The notes under the pieces were generated by a model. It was not told where the DNA came from, did no database searches, and saw only the letters and a program-made list of their open reading frames with translations. DNA of 64,000 bases, taken from positions 3,100,001 to 3,164,000 of the forward strand of contig NZ_CP048711.1 of the NCBI RefSeq assembly GCF_010669285.1. The letters are read 5' to 3'. This DNA comes from Kineobactrum salinum. GTDB lineage: Bacteria; Pseudomonadota; Gammaproteobacteria; Pseudomonadales; Halieaceae. A program made the position numbers and the translations under genes. Below are positions 7,471-16,798 of the stretch, piece by piece (the stretch's first letter is position 1; every line of letters begins with the position of its first letter).

Positions 7471-10122
7471 ATGGCGGAAGACAAGGATCCCACGGAAACC
7501 CGGGAGTGGATAGAAGCGCTGGACGCTGTGCTGCACTACAGCGGCCCGGAGCGCGCCGCGCAGTTACTGGCAGAGCTGTCCAAGCACGCCACTGATACTG
7601 GCGTGCGGCTGCCTGCGGCGATTACCACCCCGTTTCGCAATACCATCGCCCCGCGCGATGAAAAGGTGATGCCCGGCGACCTGTTCATGGAGCGGCGGAT
7701 CCGCTCGCTGGTGCGCTGGAACGCGCTGGCGATGGTGATGCGGGCGAATGACAACGGCGAGGGCCTGGGCGGACATATTTCCAGCTTCTCCTCCAGCGCC
7801 ACCCTCTACGACGTCGGTTTCAATTACTTTTTCCGCGGTTGCGACGGCGATCACCCCGGGGATCTGGTGTTCTACCAGGGCCACAGCGCTCCTGGCATGT
7901 ACGCCCGCTCCTATCTCGAGGGCCGGTTCAGCGAGGAACAGCTGGACAACTTCCGCCGCGAAGTGGACGGCAACGGCCTGTCTTCCTATCCCCACCCCTG
8001 GCTGATGCCGGATTACTGGCAGTTCCCCACGGTATCGATGGGGCTGGGCCCGATCCAGGCCATCTACCAGGCACATGTGATGAAATACCAGCAGAGCCGC
8101 GAGTTGCTGGATCACGGCGACCGCAATGTCTGGTGCTTCATCGGTGACGGCGAATGCGATGAGCCCGAATCTCTGGGCGCCATCTCCATGGCGGGACGCG
8201 AGCGGCTGGGTAATCTGATTTTTGTGGTCAATTGCAACCTGCAGCGGCTGGACGGCCCGGTGCGCGGCAACGGCAAGATTATCCAGGAACTGGAAGGCGT
8301 GTTCCGCGGCGCGGGCTGGGATGTGCTCAAAGTCATCTGGGGCCGCAAGTGGGATCCGCTGCTGGAAAAAGACACGACCGGACTGCTGCAGAAGCGGATG
8401 GACGAGGTCTGCGACGGCGAACTGCAGAACTACAAGTACAACGGCGGCGCCTACACCCGCGAGCATTTCTTTGGCAAGTACCCTGAACTGTTGGAACTGG
8501 TGAAGGATCTGTCCGACGACGACATCATGTACCTCAACCGCGGCGGTCACGACCCCTACAAGCTCTATGCTGCCTACGCCGCCGCGGTGGCGCAGCACGA
8601 ACGCCCCACCGTGATCCTGGCGATGACCGTGAAGGGCTATGGCACGGGCGAGTCCGGCGAGGCCAACAACGAAACCCACTCCCTGAAGAAGCTCGATCTC
8701 GAGAGCCTGAAGGCTTTCCGCGACCGCTTCGGCGTTCCGGTCAGCGATGCGGAGTTGAAGAACGTTCCCTACTACCGTCCGGCTCCCGACAGTCCGGAGA
8801 TGCGCTATATGCGGCAGCGCCGGGAAGAGCTCGGCGGGGCCATCCCGGCCCGGCGCAAACAGATGGAGCTGCTGGAAACACCGCCGTTGTCCGCATTTGA
8901 CAACCAGCTCAAGGGCAGTGGCAAGCGCGAGATTTCCACTACGATGGCCTTTGTGCGCATGCTCTCCAGCCTGGTGAAGGACAAGCAGATCGGCGAGCGC
9001 ATTGTGCCCATCGTGCCCGATGAAGCGCGCACCTTTGGCATGGAGGGCATGTTCCGGCAACTGGGAATCTACTCCTCCATCGGCCAGCGCTACACTCCCC
9101 AGGACGCCGGCCAGATCATGTTCTACAAGGAGGACCGGAAAGGGCAAATCCTGGAGGAGGGCATCAACGAGGCGGGGGCCTTTTCCGCCTGGCTGGCGGT
9201 GGCCACGTCCTACAGTACCAGTGCCTATTCCATGGTGCCGTTTTACATTTTCTATTCCATGTTCGGCTTCCAGCGTATCGGCGATCTGGCCTGGGCGGCA
9301 GGGGACAGCCAGGCGCGCGGTTTCCTGATCGGCGCCACCGCAGGCCGCACCACACTCAACGGGGAAGGCCTGCAGCACCAGGACGGCCACAGCCATGTGC
9401 TGGCCAGCACCATCCCCAACTGCGTCAGCTACGATCCTGCCTACGCCTACGAACTGGCAGTGATCATCCAGGACGGTCTGCGGCGGATGTACCAGGAGGG
9501 GGAAAACAAGTTCTATTACATCACCACGATGAACGAGAACTACCATCAACCGGAACTGCCGCCCGGGGTGGAGGAAGGCATCGTCAAGGGCATGTACCAG
9601 CTGAAGCGCTCTACCCGCAAGAAGGGGCCGCGGGTACAGCTGTTGGGGGCGGGCACCATTTTGCGGGAGGTCGAGGCCGCGGCCGCAATTCTGGAGCAGG
9701 ATTATGGCGTTGCCGCTGACCTTTGGAGCCTTACCAGCATCAACGAGTTGCAGCGCGAGGGCAAGGCGGTGGTACGCTGGAACCTGCTGCACCCGGAGGA
9801 AGAACCGCGGGTGCCCTATGTGACCGCGCAGCTGGCGGAGCACGAGGGTCCGGTCATCGTCGCCACCGATTACATGAAGGCGCATGCCGAGCAGTTGCGC
9901 CAGTTTGTGCCGCGCGACTACCGGGTGTTGGGCACGGACGGCTTCGGTCGCAGCGATACCCGCCAACGCCTGCGCAAGTTTTTCGAGGTGAGCCGCGAAT
10001 ACGTGGTGCTGGCGGCATTGCGTGCCCTGGCTGACGAGGACGCCATCAAGGCCACGGTACTGCCGGAAGCGATGCGTGCCCTGGGCATCTCGGCCGACAA
10101 ACTCGACCCCCTCACGGTGTAA
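7471..10122 (+). CDS. aceE: Pyruvate dehydrogenase E1 component (homodimeric type)
   Basis: The 883-aa protein is the thiamine-diphosphate E1 of the pyruvate dehydrogenase complex, which decarboxylates pyruvate and acetylates the lipoyl groups of E2. The TPP-binding motif GDGECDEPES...NCNLQRLDGPV (about residues 226-262) and the length are characteristic of the alpha2 type. ATG at 7471 is preceded by a weak AGGAG-like site in CAGGAGCAATACAGC. It is followed after 20 bases by aceF; an lpd gene is not in this window. Regulation probably involves the paired upstream palindromes. Confidence 0.97.
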   Translation: MAEDKDPTETREWIEALDAVLHYSGPERAAQLLAELSKHATDTGVRLPAAITTPFRNTIAPRDEKVMPGDLFMERRIRSLVRWNALAMVMRANDNGEGLGGHISSFSSSATLYDVGFNYFFRGCDGDHPGDLVFYQGHSAPGMYARSYLEGRFSEEQLDNFRREVDGNGLSSYPHPWLMPDYWQFPTVSMGLGPIQAIYQAHVMKYQQSRELLDHGDRNVWCFIGDGECDEPESLGAISMAGRERLGNLIFVVNCNLQRLDGPVRGNGKIIQELEGVFRGAGWDVLKVIWGRKWDPLLEKDTTGLLQKRMDEVCDGELQNYKYNGGAYTREHFFGKYPELLELVKDLSDDDIMYLNRGGHDPYKLYAAYAAAVAQHERPTVILAMTVKGYGTGESGEANNETHSLKKLDLESLKAFRDRFGVPVSDAELKNVPYYRPAPDSPEMRYMRQRREELGGAIPARRKQMELLETPPLSAFDNQLKGSGKREISTTMAFVRMLSSLVKDKQIGERIVPIVPDEARTFGMEGMFRQLGIYSSIGQRYTPQDAGQIMFYKEDRKGQILEEGINEAGAFSAWLAVATSYSTSAYSMVPFYIFYSMFGFQRIGDLAWAAGDSQARGFLIGATAGRTTLNGEGLQHQDGHSHVLASTIPNCVSYDPAYAYELAVIIQDGLRRMYQEGENKFYYITTMNENYHQPELPPGVEEGIVKGMYQLKRSTRKKGPRVQLLGAGTILREVEAAAAILEQDYGVAADLWSLTSINELQREGKAVVRWNLLHPEEEPRVPYVTAQLAEHEGPVIVATDYMKAHAEQLRQFVPRDYRVLGTDGFGRSDTRQRLRKFFEVSREYVVLAALRALADEDAIKATVLPEAMRALGISADKLDPLTV

Positions 10123-10142
10123 CGGTACAGGACACAGACAGC

Positions 10143-11918
10143 ATGGCTAAGCAACAGATAACAGTACCGGATATCGGCGGCGCCGAAGGCGCCGAGGTCA
10201 TCGAGATGCTGGTGGCAGTGGGAGACGAGATAGAGGTGGATCAAGGGCTGCTGGTGCTGGAGTCCGACAAGGCCTCGATGGAGATCCCGTCCACGCTGGC
10301 GGGCAAGGTGGTCGAACTGCTGGCGGCAGTTGGCGACGAACTCGCCGAAGGGGCGCCGATCGCGGTGATCGAAACCACTGCCGACGCGTCCGGCGAGCAG
10401 GCAGAGGCCGGCTCCGCGCAGGACAGTGCGGGCGGCAGTGGCGAGCAGGCGGAAGAGGGCAAACCCTCGCAGGCGAAACCCGGCAAGGAGGCAGGCGATG
10501 ACGGTGAGCCGCAGGCCCGAAAAAGCGGGCGTGCAGACGCCGCCAGCGCGGAGCCAGAGCCCGAGGCGGACAGCGGTGACGGGAAGCAGGACGACGACAC
10601 TGCCGAATTGACCGTGGAGATACCGGACATCGGCACCGAAGACGCAGTGGATCTGATCGAATTGAGCGTCAAGGTCGGCGATCAGGTCGCTGAGGGCGAT
10701 TCGCTGGTGGTACTGGAATCCGACAAGGCCTCGATGGAAGTCCCGTCGCCGCATGCCGGTGAAGTGCTCCGGTGGCTGGTCAAGGAGGGCGCGTCGGTGC
10801 GGCGGGGCGATCCGCTACTGGTGCTGCGGACCTCCACTGCAACAAGCGCCACCACCGCCAAGACCAGCACTGCGCCGGAGTCAAAGCCAAAGCCTGAATC
10901 AGAATCTGAATCCGGACGGCCCCCGGCGGAAGCGGAACCAGCGGCTGCCGCGAATGGCGAACGTGCAGCTCCCGCGGAGCGCGAGCCTGCTGCGGACGGT
11001 GCCGGGGACGCACTGGTATACGCCGGGCCGGCAGTGCGCAAGATGGCGCGCGAACTCGGGGTCGATCTGGGGCTGGTGGCTGGCACCGGCCCGCGGGAGC
11101 GTATCCTGAAAGAAGACCTGCAGAGCTTCGTGCAGCGGGCGCTGAGCCATCGCAGCGGGACCCCCGCCGCCGTCGGTGGCAGCGGCATCCCCGCGGTGCC
11201 GGAAGTGGACTTCAGCGCCTTTGGTCCGGTCGAGAGTGTGGCGCGCAGCAAACTGGACAAGCTGACTGCGGCCAATATGCACCGCAGCTGGCTCAATGTG
11301 CCCCATGTCACCCAGTTTGACGAGGCCGATATCACCGAGCTGGAGGCGTTCCGCAAGGATCTGAAAGCGGAGGCAGAACAGCGCGGCACCCGGCTGACGC
11401 CAGTGCCGTTCCTGCTCAAGGCCTGCGCCATCGCCCTGCGCGACAACCCCAAGTTCAGCGCTTCCCTGGCGCCGGATGGCGAAAGCCTGATCTACAAGCA
11501 GTACACCCATATCGGCATGGCAGTGGATACCGCGGCCGGCCTGATGGTGCCGGTGATTCGCGATGTGGACCAGAAAACCCTGTGGCAACTGGCGGAAGAG
11601 GTGCTGGAGATGGCCGCCAAGGCGCGCGATCGCAAGTTGCGGCCCGCCGACATGCAGGGTGGCTGCTTTACGATCTCCAGCCTGGGCAATATCGGCGGCA
11701 ATGGTTTCTCGCCGATCGTGAATACGCCGGAGGTGGGTATTCTGGGAGTCTCCCGGGCCAGCGTGAAGCCGGTGTGGGACGGCCAGGCGTTTCAACCCCG
11801 AACCCTGCTGCCATTGGCATTGTCCTATGACCACAGGGTGATCAACGGCGGCGATGCGGGGCGCTTCTGCACCCAACTGGTGGCCCTGTTGGGGGACATC
11901 CGCCGCCTGTTGCTGTAA
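10143..11918 (+). CDS. aceF: Dihydrolipoamide acetyltransferase (E2 of pyruvate dehydrogenase)
   Basis: E2 transfers the acetyl group to CoA and forms the core of the complex. The 591-aa protein has two lipoyl domains with target lysines K43 and K195 in ESDKASME motifs, joined by long Ala/Glu/Ser/Pro-rich linkers (about 85-155 and 225-280). A peripheral-subunit-binding domain (about 285-325) follows, then the catalytic domain ending with SYDHRVINGGDAGRF, where H564 is the expected catalytic histidine. E. coli AceF has three lipoyl domains, so this is the shorter two-domain version, common in other proteobacteria. It is cotranscribed with aceE. Confidence 0.97.
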   Translation: MAKQQITVPDIGGAEGAEVIEMLVAVGDEIEVDQGLLVLESDKASMEIPSTLAGKVVELLAAVGDELAEGAPIAVIETTADASGEQAEAGSAQDSAGGSGEQAEEGKPSQAKPGKEAGDDGEPQARKSGRADAASAEPEPEADSGDGKQDDDTAELTVEIPDIGTEDAVDLIELSVKVGDQVAEGDSLVVLESDKASMEVPSPHAGEVLRWLVKEGASVRRGDPLLVLRTSTATSATTAKTSTAPESKPKPESESESGRPPAEAEPAAAANGERAAPAEREPAADGAGDALVYAGPAVRKMARELGVDLGLVAGTGPRERILKEDLQSFVQRALSHRSGTPAAVGGSGIPAVPEVDFSAFGPVESVARSKLDKLTAANMHRSWLNVPHVTQFDEADITELEAFRKDLKAEAEQRGTRLTPVPFLLKACAIALRDNPKFSASLAPDGESLIYKQYTHIGMAVDTAAGLMVPVIRDVDQKTLWQLAEEVLEMAAKARDRKLRPADMQGGCFTISSLGNIGGNGFSPIVNTPEVGILGVSRASVKPVWDGQAFQPRTLLPLALSYDHRVINGGDAGRFCTQLVALLGDIRRLLL

Positions 11919-11988
11919 CGCCTTCCCGGTATGCTGGAAGAGATTGGCACGGATGCTGCTCTGCTCTCGTAACAGGGAGGACAACAAC

Positions 11989-12006
11989 ATGGCAAACGAT
12001 GTCTGA
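11989..12006 (+). other. Five-codon leader frame (MANDV) with strong ribosome binding site
   Basis: GGGAGG at 11975-11980 is ideally placed for the ATG at 11989, but that frame encodes only MANDV before TGA. The stop overlaps the first codons of the glycerate kinase gene (ATG at 11999), which lacks its own good site. This suggests translational coupling through a minimal leader. A frameshifted N-terminus is less likely, because the shift would be opposite in sense to the other indels in this window. Confidence 0.35.
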
Positions 12007-12934
12007 TGCTGCGGTGGGATCCTGGCGCCAGCAATTCCTGCACCGGCATCAGCTGGACACAGGCTATCTGGCCAGTGCACAACACTGGTTCGATCCACTG
12101 GCCGAGGCCCTTGTGGCGCACCGTAATGGTGCGAGCCGGCCGCTGCTGGTGGGGGTGAACGGCTGCCAGGGCTCGGGCAAGACCACCTTTTGCGATTATC
12201 TGTGCACTGTTCTGGGTGCGGAACATGGCCTGCGGACCATCGCGCTGTCGCTGGACGACTTTTACCTGCCCCGGACCGAACGCCGGGCGCTCGCCGAGCG
12301 GGTGCATCCCCTGCTGGTGACCCGCGGAGTCCCGGGCACTCACGAGATGCCATTGCTGCTGGCGACCCTGGATGCACTGCTGGAGCCGCGCGGCGCGAGG
12401 CCAGTGGCAGTGCCGCGCTTTGACAAGGGCGCCGACGACCGTGTGCCGCGGCCCCAGTGGGACCGGGTCACGCTGCCGCTGGATATCGTGCTGCTCGAAG
12501 GCTGGTGCCTGGGCGCGGAGCAGCAGAGCGAGGCGCAGCTTGCCACGCCCTGCAATGCCCTGGAACAGCAGGAGGATCCGCTCGGGCACTGGCGTCACTA
12601 CGTCAACCAGTGTCTGGCGACAGACTTTCCTCCGCTCCACGCCCGCATCGACCGCTGGGTGATGCTGCAGGCGCCGTCGTTTGACTGTGTGTATCGCTGG
12701 CGCCGGGAGCAGGAGGACAAGCTGATCGCCCGCCGCAGCGGCCAGGCTCCCGCCCGGGCGATGGATGCGTCCGCCCTGGCCCGCTTTATCCAGCACTATG
12801 AGCGCCTGACCCGGCATTGTCTGGAAACCCTGCCAGGCAAGATGGATGATCTGCTGCAGCTGGACCAACAGCGCCGGATCGTCGCCCGCCAGCAGCGGCC
12901 GGAACCGCATGGGCTACGTGAGCGCCTGTTTTGA
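11999..12934 (+). CDS. P-loop glycerate kinase (D-glycerate 3-kinase/GLYK-like)
   Basis: A 311-aa kinase with Walker A G55-C-Q-G-S-G-K-T62 inside the segment LVGVNGCQGSGKTTF, followed by the LSLDDFYLP segment that is typical of the uridine-kinase/plant-type glycerate kinase superfamily. D-glycerate 3-kinase makes 3-phosphoglycerate from glycerate. Its place at the head of a glucosylglycerate unit fits a role in recycling glycerate released by the downstream phosphorylase to the substrate of the synthase. It overlaps the next gene by four bases. Specificity is inferred from family and context. Confidence 0.82.
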   Translation: MSDAAVGSWRQQFLHRHQLDTGYLASAQHWFDPLAEALVAHRNGASRPLLVGVNGCQGSGKTTFCDYLCTVLGAEHGLRTIALSLDDFYLPRTERRALAERVHPLLVTRGVPGTHEMPLLLATLDALLEPRGARPVAVPRFDKGADDRVPRPQWDRVTLPLDIVLLEGWCLGAEQQSEAQLATPCNALEQQEDPLGHWRHYVNQCLATDFPPLHARIDRWVMLQAPSFDCVYRWRREQEDKLIARRSGQAPARAMDASALARFIQHYERLTRHCLETLPGKMDDLLQLDQQRRIVARQQRPEPHGLRERLF

Positions 12935-13770
12935 ATAGCCTGCTGTTGGTGTTCAGCGATCTCGACGGTTCGCTGCTGGACCACTACAGCTACAATTTCG
13001 AAGCCGCCCGCGAACAGCTCGAAGTGCTGCGGCAGGCGGCCGTTCCGCTGATCCTGGCCAGCAGCAAGACCCGCGCTGAAATCGAACCCCTGCGCGCAGC
13101 CCTGGGCAACGGCCATCCCTTTATCGTCGAAAACGGCGCGGCAGTCTTCATCCCGGAGGGCTACTTTGCCGAGCCGCCAGCGGACACCGTCCCTGCAGAC
13201 GGCTACCGGGTCCGCCAATGGGCGCTGCCGAGGGCTCACTGGCTGCAACTGCTGGCCCGGCTGGAGGGCGAGTACGGTGGCGAGTTCACCAGCTTTCACG
13301 CTGCCGGCAGCGATGGCATCCAGGCCCTGACGGGGCTGGACGCCACCGCCGCCGCGCGTGCCAACCAGCGCGACTTCAGTGAGCCTGTGCGCTGGCTGGG
13401 TGACGCACCCCGCAAGGCCGCCTTTATCGCCGAATTGCAGGCGGCGGGGGCGACGGTGCAGCAGGGGGGCCGCTTTCTCGCGGTGGCGGGCGATTGCGAC
13501 AAGGGCCGGGCGCTGCGCTGGCTGCGCGACCTCTATGCTGCGCGGGAACCGGCACGGGATGTGCATGACATTGCAATCGGTGACAGCGCCAACGACTGTC
13601 CCATGCTGGAGGTGGCGGAGACGGCCCTGCTGATCCGCTCACCGGTGCACGCGTTTCCCGCGCTGCAGCGCAGCGAGGGAATATGGCACAGTAGTGCCTG
13701 CGGGCCGGCGGGCTGGGCCGAGGGAATTGATCGCTGGCTGCAGCGCTACCACATCGCAACCAAGGAGTGA
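12931..13770 (+). CDS. HAD phosphatase of the mannosyl/glucosyl-3-phosphoglycerate phosphatase family
   Basis: A 279-aa HAD type-IIB (Cof-like) phosphatase: D10-L-D12-G catalytic motif I, LASSKTRAE motif II, and GDSANDCPML motif IV near the C-terminus. The SSKTRAEIE segment is characteristic of mannosyl-3-phosphoglycerate phosphatases. It would remove phosphate from glucosyl-3-phosphoglycerate to give glucosylglycerate, a compatible solute. The start is TTG at 12931, whose last two bases begin the TGA of the kinase gene; no ATG lies nearby and the motif I position requires this start. The neighbouring GT81-type synthase suggests the glucosyl rather than the mannosyl substrate. Confidence 0.85.
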   Translation: MNSLLLVFSDLDGSLLDHYSYNFEAAREQLEVLRQAAVPLILASSKTRAEIEPLRAALGNGHPFIVENGAAVFIPEGYFAEPPADTVPADGYRVRQWALPRAHWLQLLARLEGEYGGEFTSFHAAGSDGIQALTGLDATAAARANQRDFSEPVRWLGDAPRKAAFIAELQAAGATVQQGGRFLAVAGDCDKGRALRWLRDLYAAREPARDVHDIAIGDSANDCPMLEVAETALLIRSPVHAFPALQRSEGIWHSSACGPAGWAEGIDRWLQRYHIATKE

Positions 13771-13775
13771 CCGCC

Positions 13776-15005
13776 ATGGGCGATTTTTACCAGAATGGCA
13801 TCATCACTACCCTGCACAACCTGTCGCATCGCCCGCTGCCGGAACTGGAGCAGGAACTGCTGCGCTTTTCCCGCAGCCGGCCGATGGGCCTGATTCTGCC
13901 CTCGCTATTTTCCGAACTGGAGGGCGAGGCATTGCCGGCAATTGTGGAACATCTGCGGGAGGTGCCCTATCTCACGGAAATCGTCATCGGCCTGGACCGC
14001 GCCGATGAGGCGCAGTATCGCCAGGCGCTGGAGTTTTTTGGCCGTCTGCCGCAGCATCACCGGGTGCTGTGGAATGACGGCCCACGCCTGCGGGCACTGG
14101 ATGCCGAACTGCAGGCCCAGGACCTCGCGCCCCGCGAGCAGGGCAAGGGCCGCAACGTCTGGTACTGCATGGGCTACACCCTGGCCTCGGACCGCGCCGA
14201 ATCGGTGGCCCTGCACGACTGCGATATCACCACCTATGATCGGGCCATGCTGGCGCGCCTGATCTATCCGGTGGCCAACCCCCAGTTCAACTATGAATTC
14301 TGCAAGGGCTACTACGCCCGGGTCGCTGACGGCAAGATCAACGGCCGCGTCAGCCGGCTGCTGGTCACGCCCCTGTTGCGGGCGCTGAAAAAGACCCTGG
14401 GCGAGATGGAGTATCTCGACTATATGGACAGTTTCCGTTATCCGCTGGCGGGCGAATTCTCCTTTCGCCGCGATGTCCTGACCGATATCCGTATACCCAG
14501 CGACTGGGGCCTGGAGATCGGTGTGCTGTCGGAGGTGTATCGCAACTATGCCAACAACCGCCTGTGCCAGGCGGATATTGCCGATGTCTACGACCACAAG
14601 CACCAGGACATGTCGGTCGACGACGACAGCCAGGGGCTGTCGAAAATGTCCGTGGATATCGCCAAGGCCCTGTTTCGCAAGCTGGCGACCCGGGGGGTTA
14701 CCTTCAACAGCGAGACCTTCCGCTCGCTGAAGGCCACCTACTACCGGATTGCGCTGGACTTTGTGGAAACCTACCACAACGATGCCGTGATGAACGGCCT
14801 CAGCCTGGATATTCACAGTGAGGAGCGGGCGGTCGAAATGTTCGCCCAGAACATCATGACCGCCGGCGAGGCCTTCCTCGTCAACCCGATGGAGCGACCG
14901 TTCATTCCCAGCTGGAGCCGGGTGGTGAGTGCCATTCCCGACGTTCTGGAACGCCTGCTGGACGCGGTTGAACAGGACAATAAAGAGTATGGTCCAAGAG
15001 CTTGA
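13776..15005 (+). CDS. gpgS: Glucosyl-3-phosphoglycerate synthase-like glycosyltransferase
   Basis: The 409-aa product resembles GpgS-type (GT81) enzymes, which join NDP-glucose and 3-phosphoglycerate. It has the metal-binding D148-C-D150 motif in [11 protein letters not shown] and a [10 protein letters not shown] segment. I chose ATG 13776 because AAGGAG lies eight bases upstream, overlapping the preceding gene's end; an in-frame GTG at 13767 is possible. It sits between the phosphatase and the phosphorylase, completing the two-step synthesis of glucosylglycerate. A mannosylglycerate product cannot be excluded from sequence alone. Confidence 0.85.
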   Translation: MGDFYQNGIITTLHNLSHRPLPELEQELLRFSRSRPMGLILPSLFSELEGEALPAIVEHLREVPYLTEIVIGLDRADEAQYRQALEFFGRLPQHHRVLWNDGPRLRALDAELQAQDLAPREQGKGRNVWYCMGYTLASDRAESVALHDCDITTYDRAMLARLIYPVANPQFNYEFCKGYYARVADGKINGRVSRLLVTPLLRALKKTLGEMEYLDYMDSFRYPLAGEFSFRRDVLTDIRIPSDWGLEIGVLSEVYRNYANNRLCQADIADVYDHKHQDMSVDDDSQGLSKMSVDIAKALFRKLATRGVTFNSETFRSLKATYYRIALDFVETYHNDAVMNGLSLDIHSEERAVEMFAQNIMTAGEAFLVNPMERPFIPSWSRVVSAIPDVLERLLDAVEQDNKEYGPRA

Positions 15006-15009
15006 CGGC

Positions 15010-16782
15010 ATGACCGCGCAGGAGCAAAGACTGGAGCGCCTGCGCGACCGGGTGGAGCAGCACGTGCAGTCCATCTACCACGACAATCCGCTGCACGCGG
15101 ACCTCGGCGGCCTGACAGACCAGCTGCTGGCCCTGATGCGGCTCGACGGGACTGTCGCGATGCCGCGGCAGTACGCCAACCACTGGAGTGAGCGGGATGC
15201 CATCGTCATCACCTACGGCGACTCACTGTTGGCGGAAGGGGAAAAACCGCTGGCCACCCTGAAACGTTTTCTCGACCAGCATACCGCCGGCCTGGTCAGC
15301 GGCGTGCACATCCTGCCGTTCTACCCCTGGAGTTCCGACGATGGTTTCGCGGTGCTGGACTATTCCAGCGTCAACGAGGCACTGGGAGACTGGCAGCACA
15401 TCGGCGCCATTGCCGCCGAATACGACCTGATGGCCGATCTTGTGATCAACCACTGTTCCAGCCGCAGCCTGTGGTTCGAGAACTTCCTCAAGGACCAGGA
15501 TCCGGGCCGGGACTACTTCGTCACGGCCTCCCCGGATATGGACCTCAGTGCCGTGGTGCGGCCCCGGACCTCGCCGCTGCTGTGGGAGGTCAAGACCGCG
15601 CGCGGCACCCAATGGGTCTGGTGCACCTTCAGTCACGACCAGGTGGATCTGGACTTTCGCAACCCGGAGGTGCTCAAGCAGTTTGTCTCCATCATCCGCC
15701 ATTACCTGGACAACGGTGTCCGCCTGTTCCGGCTCGACGCGATTGCGTTTCTGTGGAAGATCCCCGACACCAGCTGCCTCAACCTGGAGGAGACCCACGA
15801 AATCGTGCGTCTGCTGCGCACCCTTGTGGAACACGCCCGGCCCGACGCACTGCTGATTACCGAGACCAATATTCCCAACCGGGAAAACCTGTCCTATTTC
15901 GGCAATGCCAACGAGGCCCACTGTGTCTATAACTTCTCGCTGCCGCCGCTGTTGCTGAACACACTGGTCACCGGCGATTGCGCCTACCTGAAGCAGTGGG
16001 TGATGAGCATGCCGCCGGCCCAGAATGGCACCACCTATTTCAACTTCCTGGCGTCCCACGACGGCATCGGCCTGCGCCCGGCGGAGGGGCTGTTGTCGGA
16101 CGAGGAACTGGGCGTGCTGATTGCCACCATGCAGGGTTTTGGCGGCCATGTCTCATTCCGCGCGCTGGAGGATGGCCAGAGCCGCCCCTATGAAATCAAT
16201 ATCGCGCTGTTCGACGCGCTGCAGGGTACCGTCCGGGGCAAGGACGAACTGGGGATGGAGCGCTTCATCTGTGCCCACGCGATCATGCTGGCACTGGAGG
16301 GTATTCCCGGCATTTATCTGCACAGCCTGCTGGGCACCCGCAACGACTACGAGCGGGTAAAACACACCGGCCACAGTCGCGCCATCAACCGTCATCAATG
16401 GCGCATGCCCGAGTTGGAGACGGCGCTCGCGGACCCGCACAGCAGCCACGGCCAGGTGCTGGCCAGACTGAAGGAACTGCTCGCGGTGCGCCGCCGGCAG
16501 GCTGCCTTCCACCCCAATGCCACCCAGTTCACCCTGCACCTGGGTGGCGCCGTGTTCGGCTTCTGGCGCCAGAGCATGGACCGGCGCCAGAGCATCTTCT
16601 GCATCAGCAATATCAGTGACTTGCCGCAGCAGCTCAACCTGCTGGACATCAACCTGATAGAACATCACCAGTGGATGGACCTGATCAGCGGCGAGCACTA
16701 CACCAGCCGCGATCAGCAGCTCACCCTGGCGCCCTACCAGTCGCTGTGGATCACCAACCTGCCGGACCACGCCGCCCCCTGA
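15010..16782 (+). CDS. GH13 subfamily 18 sugar phosphorylase, probably glucosylglycerate phosphorylase
   Basis: A 590-aa TIM-barrel enzyme of the sucrose phosphorylase group. The nucleophile is D243 in LFRLDAIAF and the acid/base is E285 in LITETNIPN. The group includes E. coli YcjM, a glucosylglycerate phosphorylase that releases glucose 1-phosphate and glycerate. The start at 15010 lies four bases after the gpgS stop with AAGAG nine bases upstream; ATG 14989, overlapping gpgS, is an alternative. With the glycerate kinase two genes upstream, the unit can recycle both halves of the solute. Sucrose as substrate is less likely in this context. Confidence 0.85.
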   Translation: MTAQEQRLERLRDRVEQHVQSIYHDNPLHADLGGLTDQLLALMRLDGTVAMPRQYANHWSERDAIVITYGDSLLAEGEKPLATLKRFLDQHTAGLVSGVHILPFYPWSSDDGFAVLDYSSVNEALGDWQHIGAIAAEYDLMADLVINHCSSRSLWFENFLKDQDPGRDYFVTASPDMDLSAVVRPRTSPLLWEVKTARGTQWVWCTFSHDQVDLDFRNPEVLKQFVSIIRHYLDNGVRLFRLDAIAFLWKIPDTSCLNLEETHEIVRLLRTLVEHARPDALLITETNIPNRENLSYFGNANEAHCVYNFSLPPLLLNTLVTGDCAYLKQWVMSMPPAQNGTTYFNFLASHDGIGLRPAEGLLSDEELGVLIATMQGFGGHVSFRALEDGQSRPYEINIALFDALQGTVRGKDELGMERFICAHAIMLALEGIPGIYLHSLLGTRNDYERVKHTGHSRAINRHQWRMPELETALADPHSSHGQVLARLKELLAVRRRQAAFHPNATQFTLHLGGAVFGFWRQSMDRRQSIFCISNISDLPQQLNLLDINLIEHHQWMDLISGEHYTSRDQQLTLAPYQSLWITNLPDHAAP

Positions 16783-16798
16783 TATCCCTGCAGCGCAC

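Noticed and set aside
13905-15074. Long minus-strand frame opposite gpgS
   Set aside because: A shadow of GC-rich third-position bias; no ribosome site or family features, while the plus strand carries a clear enzyme.
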